Below are positions 45,098 to 57,660 of a stretch of DNA of 64,000 bases, one piece after another. The notes under the pieces are model-generated. The model was not told the DNA's origin and did no database searches. It saw only the letters and a list, made by a program, of their open reading frames with translations. A program made the position numbers and the translations under genes. The number at the start of each line of letters is the position of its first letter. Position 1 is the first letter of the stretch. The stretch is from Myxocyprinus asiaticus (lineage: Eukaryota; Chordata; Actinopteri; Cypriniformes; Catostomidae): the NCBI RefSeq assembly GCF_019703515.2, contig NC_059368.1:28823289-28887288 (forward strand), written 5' to 3'.

Positions 45098-45854
45098 GCC
45101 CGGGATAGCCGGCCGGGTGTATCGCTTGCACATAGCGCCTTCCACCTCCTTTTGAGCTGAAGACGTGTGCTGTTAATTCCCAGTAGTGTTCACAAAATTT
45201 GTTCCCTGGTTGACTTCCTCCGAGCCCTGTGGCAGTCGAGTTTTCGGAGAGACTCACTGCCGGCCCAGTACACGTGCTAACTAAGAGTACTGTTCTGGGG
45301 TAGGTGCTCCGCATGTGGTGGTTCCCTGTAAGGCTAACCCCATGCGATCTATATCTTCCGCTAATTTGTTTCCCTGCTGGCAAACTGCATCTTCCTTGGG
45401 CAGAGCCCCTCTGCCCCAGTCTCCATGTTTGTAGTAACTCCTCCCCCATTGGGCAGGATCTACCTTGAAGGCTCTCCACATGGTTGGAAAGACCATGTGA
45501 CGTATTCTTCCACTTAAATATCCCCCCCTCTCTTGGGGCGAGGTGTGGTCTCCGCGGTGTCCTCCCCTTGGGAGGGACACCCCCCGACTAGACCTGGCGG
45601 CCCAGTCGGATAATCCCCCTTCTTTTTTAGGGAGTGGAAAAAGAGAAGTGGAAAAGAGGCCACGACTGGGTTAAGCCTGTCTCTATCTTTGGGTAGTCGA
45701 CTTGTCCCCAAAAAGGGCCGTTCGACACTCATAACTGTGTTGGGGGAGGTTACGTGTTGACCTGGTGTGCTGGCTATGAGGCACATAGCAAGTCTGCCCA
45801 CCACATACCGCCAGTTCATGTAACACAGTTCAGCCTTGTGGCGTTTTGTATAGG

Positions 45855-45965
45855 GACCCCTAGTGTCACTACATTGACACCAACGTTGAGTGAGTGACAG
45901 ATAGGGAACGTCATGGTTACTGGTGTAACCTCCATTCCCTGATGGAGGGAATGAGACGTTGGTCC
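45855..45965 (+). other. DIRS internal complementary region, copy 4
   Basis: The left half is the reverse complement of the left terminus at 40208, including the private extra base giving GACACCAACG (other copies read GACACAACG). The right half is the reverse complement of the right end (to 46240), including the private TTACTGGTGTAACC core. The halves meet at GGGAAC/GTCATGG. Confidence 0.8.
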
Positions 45966-46344
45966 CTCCTGCCACAACGCTGAACTACCCGCTGAAATGG
46001 CCGGACCTTATATCGGCTCCTCAGCGTAAAACCTGAATGAGTGGTTGCATACCAGCTCCTTTTATACCCGTATGTCTGAGGGAGTGGCATGCAAATACCA
46101 CTCACCAATTTTCATTGGCCTTTTATCAAAGACCAGAGGTGTCTCGGGCTCCCAAGAGTGACCCCTAGTGTCACTACATCGACACCAACGTCTCGTTCCC
46201 TCCATCAGGGAATGGAGGTTACACCAGTAACCATGACGTTTTGCGCTATACAAATCAAATGCAATTGAATTACACTAAATAAACTGGTAAAATTTTTTCA
46301 AAACTTTCATAAAAAAATGTGCAGTTGTTCCCGGTGCCCCCCGC

Positions 46345-47058
46345 AGTGTTGGTCTGGTTTCACACTCACTTGATTCTATCGAACCCCGGTCCATTTGCGT
46401 TCATCTTATGTCATCACAAACACACATGGAAAACACAACGCGACTCATCATACTTTTTGTTTTTTTTGTTATTTTGGTGCCATTATGCACAGCAGAGTGA
46501 ACAACAACTGTGTATATGTGCGCTTCATGGCGTAACTCGTCAGATGTCCAGGGGAAGGAGGCTTGCTGCTGCTCGCAAATGCCGTTTTTGGAGGAGACAG
46601 CTGATTGCAAGGAATTCATTTGCATCTCTGTTTACACTGCATGCTCACCCTGTATTTATAACCTATAATAGTATTTATAAGGTGTATAGATAAATAGATA
46701 GACAGACAGACAGTACTTATAGTGTTGATTGTACTGGTATGTCACTGTGGTGTCATTACTTTTTTGGGACTTTCAGGAATGTGTGGATCCTTGTGTGTTG
46801 TCGAAACTAATGATGTCGTCATCGGCTAAAATGCATGCGCAGCTTACTTTACTTCCTGAACAAGTGCGCACCCAAGTTGCTTTCACATTCAAGCGAATCG
46901 CGCTACAGTTCCATTGCAACCGAACTCAGACCACCTCCTACAGGTAGTCTCGGGTTCGGTACCACGGTGCTCACCGCATGACAGCTTTCACATTACCAAT
47001 TTTTCATGCGAACCGTGCTCTGTTTCGAACTAAACTGCCAGTGTGAAAGCACCCTAAG
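46345..47058. repeat. Probable MITE with CTTTCACAC-type ends
   Basis: The left end near 46350 (GGTCTGGTTTCACACTCACT) and the right end (GCCAGTGTGAAAGCACCCTA, to about 47056) are rough inverses; an internal GTTCGGTACCACGGTGC palindrome lies near 46953-46972. A short GACA tetranucleotide run is at about 46697-46713. No coding region; boundaries are approximate. Confidence 0.35.
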
Positions 47059-47149
47059 TATTGTTTTGTTTCTCAAAATAATCAATCATTTGGGTTCGGA
47101 AGAACTTTATTTGTCGTGTGGATTATTTTGATGCACCCTAAATATACAT

Positions 47150-47331
47150 TTTGGACCATCAAAAAATGGAGTACATTTCACTTGCATTGTTTAGAGGAGG
47201 AGGCCTGAAATGAAATCCTAAAAGTCTTAAATTCAGTTTTGATGATGAAAGAAACTCTGATACATCTTGGATGGCCTGAGAGTGAGTAAATTATCAGCAA
47301 ATTTTCATTTTTGGGTGCACTATTCCTTTAA
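47150..47331 (+). repeat. TTAA-type palindromic MITE, one arm
   Basis: The right arm, with TTCACTTGCATTGTTTAGAG and TTTTTGGGTGCACTATTCC followed by TTAA (47328-47331). Family of 4087-4607. Confidence 0.6.
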
Positions 47332-48194
47332 TATTACTAATGAAGGTTATTGTAAACTTATGTCACTAAATAATTAGATACACTTTCTGGATGTCAAACT
47401 TTGCAGACCATGTAGTTAATGTTATTGACTACATGTGTGGTTACTCTGTTAGGACACCTGGGTGAACTTGAGGGTTACAGATTAGTTCGCTAAAAGTAAC
47501 TGCAAAAAATGGCTCAGAAAATTAAGTTTACTATTTAAATTATTAAATTGAATATTTTTTCATATTGCGCAATGACATTTTTGAGTGCGACTAAGCATCC
47601 GAATAATTTTGTGGCCACTGTAGGTAGACTGCCATCACTCCTAATGCATGACACTGAGTGTTCAAATGGGAATTTTATAGCACATTGTGATATTTCAATA
47701 ATAAGAAGAATTAGCTGTCAAAACAGAATGGTCTTTAGAATGGACTCATTTTACAAAACTGTCCCATGATAAATGCAGATGAGCTTTCCGAAGCATCAGC
47801 AATTGTCCAAGAAACACTCTGCTCTTGAGCTATAGCCCAATCCAATTTCAACAGCAAAAGCAGGTCCAACCATTCTATCAAGACCATGAAGAAACTGCAC
47901 TGCAATATGAGATGGATTATAATGGCTGCTCAAAGTAATGTTGGCCAATCCATGTTGTTTCTTCAAAAATGTCATTTTTTATTGTATCTTCACAGGAAAG
48001 AGTTGCATGCCGAGGTGTGAATTATGAATAATTCTGATTAAATGCAGCTGCTGTGCGTGTGTGTGTGCATTTGTGTGACTTGATTTGAATGGTTTGCTAA
48101 GTGATACTGTTGGATGCAGCATTCGAAGGGTTCCAGCTGTGAGTAATACAGCACTATTTTCTCTTTATCAGCTCAGACACAGAGACGACACAAA

Positions 48195-48198
<4 letters not shown>
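47332..48198. other. No gene recognised
   Basis: AT-rich DNA with frames under 90 codons and no recognisable domains. Confidence 0.45.

Positions 48199-48263
<65 letters not shown>
48199..48263. repeat. CA dinucleotide microsatellite
   Basis: An uninterrupted (CA)n tract of about 65 bp; a shorter CA tract occurs at 48524-48544. Confidence 0.95.
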
Positions 48264-48265
<2 letters not shown>

Positions 48266-48700
48266 ATGTTGGTTTAGCTATCCTTATGAGGACCCTCCAT
48301 AGACATACTGATTTTTATACAGTACAAACTATAGATTCTATCCCCTAACCCTAACCCTAACCCTCACAGAAACCTTTTTACATTTTTACATTTTCAAAAA
48401 AACATAATTTAATATGCCATTTCCCTTGTGAGGACTTTTGGCTGGTCCTCACAATGTAGCTGATCTCAGGTTTTACTATCCTTGTGGGGACATTTGGTCC
48501 CCACAAGGATAGTAAAACCTGTACACACACACACACACACACACAGTGTGGCTAACCTCATGAGGACTCTCCATAGACATAATGATTTTTATACTGTAAA
48601 AACTTTCACAGAAAACATTCTACATTTTTACATTTTCAAAAAAACATTGTTTAGTATGTTTTTAAAGCGATTTGAATTATGGGGACACTAGAAATTTCCT
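48264..48700. repeat. Duplicated segment around CA tracts with a telomere-like run and hairpin
   Basis: A unit following the first CA tract (ATGAGGACCCTCCATAGACA, then TTTTACATTTTCAAAAAAAC) recurs after the second (ATGAGGACTCTCCATAGACA, then the same AT-rich words). The first unit has a short CCCTAA run at 48343-48364. Between the units lies a perfect hairpin (48468-48520). Confidence 0.65.
48468..48520. repeat. Perfect 24-bp hairpin with 5-base loop
   Basis: Arms 48468-48491 and 48497-48520 are exact reverse complements (AGGTTTTACTATCCTTGTGG and onward); the loop is ATTTG. Confidence 0.9.
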
Positions 48701-49626
48701 CATAAACAACATTTATAGCATAATACCTTTGTAATTACCATTTTGTACCCTAAAAAAAAAGTCCTCAACAAAAAAAAAAAGTCCCCCCCCACCCTGCAAA
48801 CACACGCAAAACACTACATAATTTTCTTTCATTCGAAAATGTCTATTAAAATTTTGATTTGTTCACAGTCCAATGTGTTCTCTCTTCCTTCCTTGGAAGA
48901 GAGAAAACACATCACATCATTTGTAGCAGTGTGTTATGAATAATCATATGCAGTTCAATCAGATAAATCCACATTTCCAGCTCTTTTTTTGGCATCACTC
49001 TGTATTTCAAAGTCTCATGAATATTTAAAGATTTGATGATGGCATTCAGAATAATAAATAAATAAATTGTTATTATAATGAAAATGGAAAAGAACAGGGA
49101 AAATCAAAAGCACAATTGAAATGCTGATGTCGCAGCATTTTTTAAACAGTGGTGTGTAGTCTTTCACAAACGCTGGCACTTACATACACAGGAACTAACT
49201 TGCGAGTCACACTGAGGTGTTTACACATTTTATATTACTAGCAGGACATGTGAAACAATTTTCAAAAGTTTCTTAAGAGTTTCCCGGAGGTTCCTGGACA
49301 TTACTTAAAAATTTACATTGAAGATCTGAATAGTAAAATATAGAATATTGAATTCATCTACCATCTTTTGTGTGTGTGTATTTGCATAATTTGTTTCTCT
49401 GTAATTGGAACCATGTATAAGGATTTCAGTGTGGAGACTGAAGAATTTAACAGCTGTTTGGGGAAAAAAACATTTAGTCTATTCAGTAACTCTCAGCATA
49501 CTGACTTTCCATTTGAATTATGGCTAACACTTTGACGGTTTCCTAAAGGCTTGCTTTTAGTTACTGAAAATTAGTTCAGTAAAAGAAAGTTACTATGTGC
49601 TTGATTTTTAGAGTTATCTGACAACT
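48701..49626. other. No gene recognised
   Basis: AT-rich DNA with A runs near 48750-48780 and a C run at 48783-48790. No coding feature. Confidence 0.45.
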
Positions 49627-50097
49627 TTAAAGGGATAGTTCACCCAAAAATAAAATTATCTCAACATTTACTCACCCCCATGCCATCCCAGATGTGTATG
49701 ACTTCCTGTCTTCTGCTGAACACAAACAACAATTTTTAGAAAATATCTCAGCTCTGTAGGTCCTCACAATGCAAGTTAATGGATACCAACTTTTTGAAGC
49801 TCCAAAAGCACATAAAGGCAGCCTAAAAGTAATCCAGATGACTCCAGTGGTTAAATCCATATCTTCTGAAGCGATATGACAGGTGTGGGTGTGAAACAGA
49901 TTTTTCTCACTATATTTAAGTCCCTTTTTTACTATCAATGTCCACTTTCACTTTTTACATTCTTTTTGCATATTGCCATCTACTGGGCAGGGAGGAGAAT
50001 TTATAGAATAAAAAAAAAAGGACTAAAATAATTATCTGTTTCTCACCCACACACATTATATCGCTTCTGAACCAATGGAGTCGTATGGATTAATCAT
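49627..50097 (+). repeat. TTAA-type palindromic MITE, truncated
   Basis: TTAA (49627-49630), then AGGGATAGTTCACCC and a full left arm with ATGCCATCCCAGATGTG. The interior includes part of the return arm to about 50097, but the right terminus is missing. Confidence 0.65.
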
Positions 50098-51100
50098 TGG
50101 CTCATGAATGAAAGACTAAAAGACAAAAATAAAAAAATAAATAAAAAAAACTAAGGCTGAAAACTCATGCCAATGAAATGTAAATATAAAATCATGGTAC
50201 ATTGTCATTACATTTGATGCCTTTTTCAGCCACTTCGTAAATCACTTTTAAAATGTTACCAAATTACTAATATCTGAATAAAACTGTTTAAAGTTACTGG
50301 CACAAATAACAGCACAAATAATAATAAGAGCTGTACCAGTTCTGTCTTTGAGGGCTGTGAAATCTTTTAAAATTTCTCTGGAGACATGATGGAGGAAAGC
50401 CAAGAAGTTTTATTTAAAAATAATTTTGAATAATTCAAATATTATTATTAAAAAAAAAAAAAGAAAAAAAAAAAGTCACTGATGGAGTTCCATAATACTT
50501 GTCCATCAATCAGTAACATTGGTGTGTTGGTCTTCATCTGAGGAATCACTGCCATTTGTCACTCATGAGCTCTATAGGATCAGGTCCCAGCTAACAGCTA
50601 AGAGCCACTGGGTTTAATTATAAATAAGATGGGTGTGATCATAAGAGCATAATCGTGACATTCACAACAATTAAAGCTGTGATCTGAAGTGCTTAGAATC
50701 ACCAAGGAATCACAAATTAGTTTAAAAAGACTTCCAAGGCACACAGGCTATTTTAGTTTTGCATTAGCAGAAGGTTTCTGACATTGTTGCGTGCAACTAG
50801 ATTGTTTGATAAGTGCGCATGAACCCAACTATGACATCACTGTGTGTTAGTCTAGACTGTTACAAAGAAAGTTCTGAGAAAATGGCATGTTTAATTGCAC
50901 TGGTTAATGGAAGAGACACACTGTTATTAGTTTGAAAAGTTTAAAGACTTTTTATCTTATAGTAATTGGATAGAAAGGATTAATTAGTGAAATAGCAAAA
51001 GACTTCTTCTAAAAATAAATAGAGAATAGTGCAAAACACTTTTCAAGCAAACACTTTCACAAAAAGTTTCTTAGGATTTAAATGACAAAACAATAATTAA
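50098..51100. other. No gene recognised
   Basis: AT-rich DNA with A tracts near 50119-50150 and 50450-50474. No frame or repeat is assigned. Confidence 0.45.
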
Positions 51101-51103
51101 ATT

Positions 51104-51550
51104 AGGGGGCCTGGGTAGCTCAGCGAGTATTGACACTGACTATCACCCCAGGAGTCGCAAGTTCGAATCCAGGGTGTTCTGAGTGACTCCAGTTAGGTCT
51201 CCTAAGCAACCAAATTGGCCCGGTTGCTAGGGAGGGTAGAGTCACATTGGGTAACCTCCTTGTGGTCGCGATTAGTGGTTCTCACTCTCAATGGGGCAAA
51301 TGGTAAGTTGTGCGTGGATCGCGGAGAGTAGCATGAGCCTCCACATGCGGAGTCTCTGCGGTGTCATGCACAACAAGCCACGTGATAAGATGCACGGATT
51401 GACGGTCTCAGAAGCGGAGGCAACTGAGACTTGTCCTCTGCCACCTGGATTGAGGTGAGTAACTGCACCATGAGGACCTACTAAGTAGAGGGAATTGGGC
51501 ATTCCAAATTGGGAGAAAAGGGGATAAAATAAATAAATAAATAAATAAAA
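51104..51550 (+). mobile_element. tRNA-derived SINE, cyprinid type, plus strand
   Basis: The head GGGTAGCTCAGCGAGTA (A box) and GTTCGAATCC (B box, about 51162) is tRNA-like. The body matches the minus-strand copy at 26915-27350, with CCCGGTTGCTAGGGAGGGTA. The tail ends in an (AAAT)n run at 51526-51548. Similar AAACAATAA-type sequences on both sides suggest a target duplication. Confidence 0.85.
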
Positions 51551-51716
51551 AACAATAAATAAAATTGTTTGACACTGTCTGGTTGACAAACGTTAGAGTA
51601 GAACATGTCAATTTAATATACATTAATGTGATAACCTACACCTGTGAACATCCTTCATACATCCACTAAAAATAGTGCAAACATGGCAAAGTGAAGTTAG
51701 TTCTGACAAAAGCTCA

Positions 51717-52644
51717 GTAACACTTTGTATGAAGGATAGAAAATGCATTAGTAATGTCTCATAATACACCTTATAATATGTTATAACTTCTCATAAATAA
51801 TTGTAACTACAATTATAATACTTACCTATCCATAGTTATACATTATAGTATAATGCATATAACACAAGCAACATCCATTTTTATCTGCATAAGTTATAAT
51901 GTATTATATATATTTGTAATATATATAATAGGTTTGCTTTAAGTAAAGTGACAAAAGCAATGTCTTCTTATAAACATCCAAAAAACATTTTTAAGTGCTT
52001 ATAAGACATTACAAGTCATGCTGGAAGTTAAAATATGCATTACAAATACAAAAAAACACACATTCAATGTAACTTTTGAGATATTACGAAAAACACTTGT
52101 AAAGCTACAAAGTTAAAATATATCAGAAAAAATGTGTATGTTGATCACGCATGTAAACACACGCAAGAATAAAAAATAAAAAAATAAAAAATCGAACTAA
52201 TTATATATTGGACTCTATTCAATAAACTTCAATGTTTGTGCATCTTATTTGGTGACATATTCTATAAATAACTGTCATTATATGTTACAAGTTTATATTA
52301 TGGCTGTTTATAAGAAGATTTATAAGTAACTTCACTTAAAGCAGGCAAAGACCACTTATAATATGATCACGTCATAAAGCCTTTTGACTGTTTACACTAT
52401 ACAGCACTTATACCATTAACTTTATTAACTTCTGCTGCGTTAAAATTGGATGTTGCTTGTGTTATAATGCATTATACTCTGAAGTATAACTATGAATAGG
52501 GGAAGCCTTATAATGTTTTATATAATTATTTATGAGAAGTTATAACTTATTATAAGTGTATTATGAGACATTATAAATGCAGTATAATGCATGTATAATG
52601 CCTTTACAATGCATTGTAAATATGGGCTTCATAGAAAGTGTTAC
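51717..52644. repeat. Long palindromic MITE (about 930 bp)
   Basis: Ends GTAACACTTTGTATGAAG and CTTCATAGAAAGTGTTAC are inverse. The arms stay complementary for about 200 bp (ATGTCTCATAATACACCTTA versus its inverse near 52555-52572; ACAAGCAACATCCA versus TGGATGTTGCTTGT near 52449). AT-rich and non-coding. Confidence 0.75.
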
Positions 52645-53329
52645 CAAATCTCTAGCATCATTTGTTCCTAGATGCCACTTGGTTGGATATTTTGTATTTA
52701 TAATGCAATGATACTGCAAGTATCTGAAAGTATACAAATGATTTTAGGGGCTGCACTGCATTGCCAGGACAAATAGATCTGGAAAAGATTTAGATTTTTA
52801 AAGAGCATTCTGCTTGTGCTTTGGTAAGTGCCACTTGCTTACCCTATCTGCAGACCCATGATCAATCAGTATTCAGCACCTATAAGTATTCAAACTGCTA
52901 AATGTCACAAAATATCACAATTCAATACGTAGGCTTGAGAAAAATATCACTGTTCTTTTTCTGATGCTGATGATCTTTAGATTCTCATCACAAAACTAGT
53001 GCTATGTGGACGAGAGGCCATTAATGCTTTGTATTGTTGTAAATGTGGGGCCATCATTTGGCCTAAAGCTCACGGTAGTTGTTAGTGAGTTTTTAAATGA
53101 AAGGCACTATTATTTCGGATGGCAGGGGTGGAACATGGCACCAGCAGTTAGCAAAGAATGGACAAAGCAACTCAGGCACTCTTCTGCAATTAAATTGTAA
53201 GCCGTTGCTCCCTGTAATTAAACAAGCCTCTGCTAAGAATAACAGGAAAAAAAAAAAACTGGATAGAGATGGATAAAAGAGAGAGACACATACAGTCTAG
53301 AATCATTCTCAAAGGCTTTTTCTCTTTAT
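52645..53329. other. No gene recognised
   Basis: Unique-looking AT-rich sequence up to the target duplication of the next LTR element. Confidence 0.45.
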
Positions 53330-53334
53330 ATGAG

Positions 53335-53558
53335 TGTGACAAGGAAGAGGGTACTGAATCAGCTGATCAGTGGGAGAGCAAGATAAAGGGGAGCCGGAGG
53401 TGCCAGTTCGAGAGAGAGAGAGAGACGCACACGGCGTGCTGCATGTGTGTCTGTGTCCTTGTGTTTTATGTTGTTTTAAGTTCATTTATATAATTAAAGT
53501 TTATGTTTATTGTTCAGCCGGTTCCCGCCTCCACCTTGCCAACCTTTGAACTGTTACA
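53335..53558 (+). repeat. 5' LTR of TRIM-like element
   Basis: Begins TGTGACAAGGAAGAGGG and ends TGTTACA; contains a GA microsatellite and an ATAATTAAAG stretch. It differs from the 3' LTR by several indels, so the insertion is not recent. Confidence 0.85.
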
Positions 53559-53577
53559 GTGGTGCCGAAACCCAGGA
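53559..53577 (+). promoter_or_regulatory. Primer-binding site
   Basis: GTGGTGCCGAAACCCAGGA follows the 5' LTR directly; it starts with TGG one base in, as expected for pairing to a tRNA 3' CCA end. The tRNA species was not determined. Confidence 0.6.
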
Positions 53578-54061
53578 GGGAGGAGGGATGCACTGACGCA
53601 GAGTCCTCGCCGCTGCCATATGCCAGGGAAGCAGCTGTGGCCATCTGCCTGGGAACGGAGGGGTTGTTGCCAGCCGCGGAGAGCCGGAGGAACCGCTGCC
53701 ATCCGCCGAAGAAGGGGAGGAGTGGTTCTGTCCGCCAGGGGCCGGAGGACTCACTGCCATCCACCGGGGGAGGAGTGAGCTGCCCTCTGCCAGAGGTTGG
53801 AGAAGCAGTTGAGAACCAAGTGACAGCCATCTGGGATGCGGCGTGCAAGTTCTTCTCTGTCTCTCCTCTCTCTTTCTCTTTGTGTGTCTCCGCTTGCCTT
53901 TTCCCTCTCCCCACGTCTCCCCTCGTCTCTCCACTAGATTCCCACGGGTGGAACACCGGCTGACAGAATGGCCGGAAGGGCAGTATCTCCCCACCAGTGA
54001 TGGGGGTGGGGGGGTGGGGTAGTCAGACCAGCGCCCCGGCCTGAATCGGGCGAGGGAGGAG

Positions 54062-54202
54062 TGTGACGAGGAGGAGGGTGTGGCCAGGCCGTGAGGCTGC
54101 ACGGCTGGTGCTGAATCAGATGATTAGCGGAGACGCCAGTTCGAGAGAGAGAGAGACACATGCGGCCACACTGCATGTGTGTCTGTGTTCGTTTATGTTT
54201 TA
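54062..54202 (+). repeat. 3' LTR, upstream part
   Basis: Starts TGTGACGAGGAGGAGGG after the polypurine tract and stops at the Tc1 insertion site TA (54201-54202). The remainder is 55676-55768. Confidence 0.85.
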
Positions 54203-55675
<1,473 letters not shown>

Positions 55676-55768
55676 TATGTTGTGTTAAGTTCATTTTTAT
55701 AATTAAACCTTTATTTTGACTGTTCATCCTGTCCCCGTCTCCTCCTTGCCCGTCCTTATACTGTTACA
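55676..55768 (+). repeat. 3' LTR, downstream part
   Basis: Continues the LTR after the Tc1 element (GTTGTGTTAAGTTC, matching 53468-53482 of the 5' LTR) and ends TGTTACA. Confidence 0.85.
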
Positions 55769-55773
55769 ATGAG

Positions 55774-57660
55774 ATATGTTGATTCATTTGACATTATAAA
55801 TAATAACACAAAGGGACTTTTTGTACTGGATATAAACAGCACTTGCCATGCAGTGCAGCTACATAATGTAATGTCAATGTCAGAGAATTAACCTGGAGTG
55901 TAGTGCATGTGTATTGTTTATTTTGCACAGGTGACTAAAGTTCAAATCCAGATTGTGACATTTTCTCCCCACTCTTCTATCATTTCTTATCTCCACACTT
56001 ATTGTGTCTGTATTATACTATTACTATGCTATTTTAACAGTAAATGATGGAGTATTATACATCTTACATTTAACACAGTAAATACTATTAAATATGCAAT
56101 TTGTATATACACCAAGGACTAAAAAAAATATGCTTTTCATTTCGGTTAATGCTGTATTTTTTTATTCCAGTTCAAAAGTTCCACAACCTCTTTTCCAAAT
56201 GGTAACCATTAGAACAAAACAAAAGAATGGTTAATAACATTCTTTTTAAAATGACAGTACTCTGCACTAAAGGGTTTGTGAAATGTCAATTGCAGTGTTG
56301 CCAGATCTTGCAAGAGAAACAAGCAACCTGGAAAAACAAGCTCAAAATAAGCCACTTTCGTCACCAAAATAAGTGAAAACACTCATTGAATTGCATGGTG
56401 GATTTAACAGCATAGAAATCATAACAAGCATACAGTTAATTAACAGTTCAGTATCATTTAATTTAACCTAACCCTAACCCTAACCCTGCCTCTCAGTCAA
56501 AACCCAACAGCATCAATCTGTATTAATGCACATTATCTAACAATAATTCAGTGAAACTTGTAAACAACTGAGAAATGTACTTTTTAACTCGAATAATGTT
56601 TTCCTTGCATCTAGATTAGCTGTGCATGTATATGTAGTAATTATACATAGTTGTTAAATAGGCCTTCATTCACAGAATGTGACATCCACAAAGGGCAATT
56701 TGGCAAAGAAATGTGTGATGAAGCAGTTTCCTTCAGGATCAAAGCACGTTTCATTTTTTTTGGGCAACATGAAGTGATGCAGTTCCAAAATGTACTGTAA
56801 TAAACCCTTTGGCCTTTGGTTTCATGAAAAAATTATCGGAATGAAATTAACCGGTTATAACCGGTTTAGGCTACAAGCATTTCAAAATAATGTTTTCACT
56901 CTGGAACAATTGAAAATCACTTTGTTTTTGGTTACGTTATACTGTATAGACACATATAGTCATAATATAGGTTGTATGTGTGTTATTATATATTATCAAT
57001 TTAATAGTATATACAGTATATAATAGTATGATACTAGACAAAATACAAATTGTCTATGTCAGTATTTAGGCTGGGAAAAAATAAATTAAATACAATTTAA
57101 TTAGCATATAATTAGCAAGTGTAAATAGCCTCTACCATAAAAATATTAATTATCAAGTCTTCTTCCGTTAGCATGGTGCAGTACATGCATGATTATTATT
57201 CTGTTATTGCTGGGTTTTTTTTACTCTCTCTCTCTTTGTGGAGGGATGGACTCAGTTCATATCAGCATGAAGTTCAAAGCCAAGGCCAGTGGACTGCTTT
57301 ACCATGCCAGCCTTTGATCTTCCTCTCTGTTCTCTTTTCCTCTAAAGTGAAAGATCGCCTTTGACTCATCTGCCCAAAGCCATCATTGACTATACTGTGC
57401 ACTTCACCTAAATGAGCAATGCAATTCAACAGATCGACAAACAGACATGGTCAGCAAGTCTGAGGTTTCCTTTGTCACTCTTCTGAGTAGCACGACATCG
57501 ACGTGATTAAGCACAGCAAATAATTTATTTAATAGATTCTGTCTGATCTACAAAGTTGTTAAAAAATACATAAAAAAAATGCAATTTACATAAAACAATT
57601 ACTTGAATACACCTCTTCTATAATGAAAAAGTCAATTGACATTTTTCTAGGGCAAAAATG
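55774..57660. other. No gene recognised
   Basis: AT-rich DNA. A short telomere-like CCCTAA run lies at 56464-56487. Frames of up to 77 codons carry no known domain. Confidence 0.5.

Larger units (their letters stand above)
40208..46240 (+). mobile_element. DIRS retrotransposon, family A copy 4 (most complete)
   Basis: About 6.0 kb with both terminal repeats: left from 40208 (GTTCCCTGTCTGTCACTCAC), right ending near 46240. It holds promoter, gag, RT, RNase H, overlapping tyrosine recombinase, ICR and right repeat in order. The gag C-terminal tail is shortened by about 350 bases near 41870. All coding parts have lesions, including substitutions at RT and recombinase catalytic sites. No target duplication is seen. 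Confidence 0.9.

Noticed and set aside
48085..48348. 87-codon frame with a Thr-His run
   Set aside because: It is the CA dinucleotide tract translated.
51104..51175. tRNA gene at the head of the SINE
   Set aside because: The A and B boxes are present, but the segment is the head of a 450-bp SINE with a dispersed second copy; a functional tRNA fold is not supported.
53507..54102. GC-rich minus- and plus-strand frames of 130-180 codons
   Set aside because: They lie wholly in the LTR element's short internal region, overlap each other in several frames and show no domain; GC-rich sequence leaves few stops.
57173..57364. Possible host exon near 57.2 kb
   Set aside because: A short frame without splice context or recognised domain.
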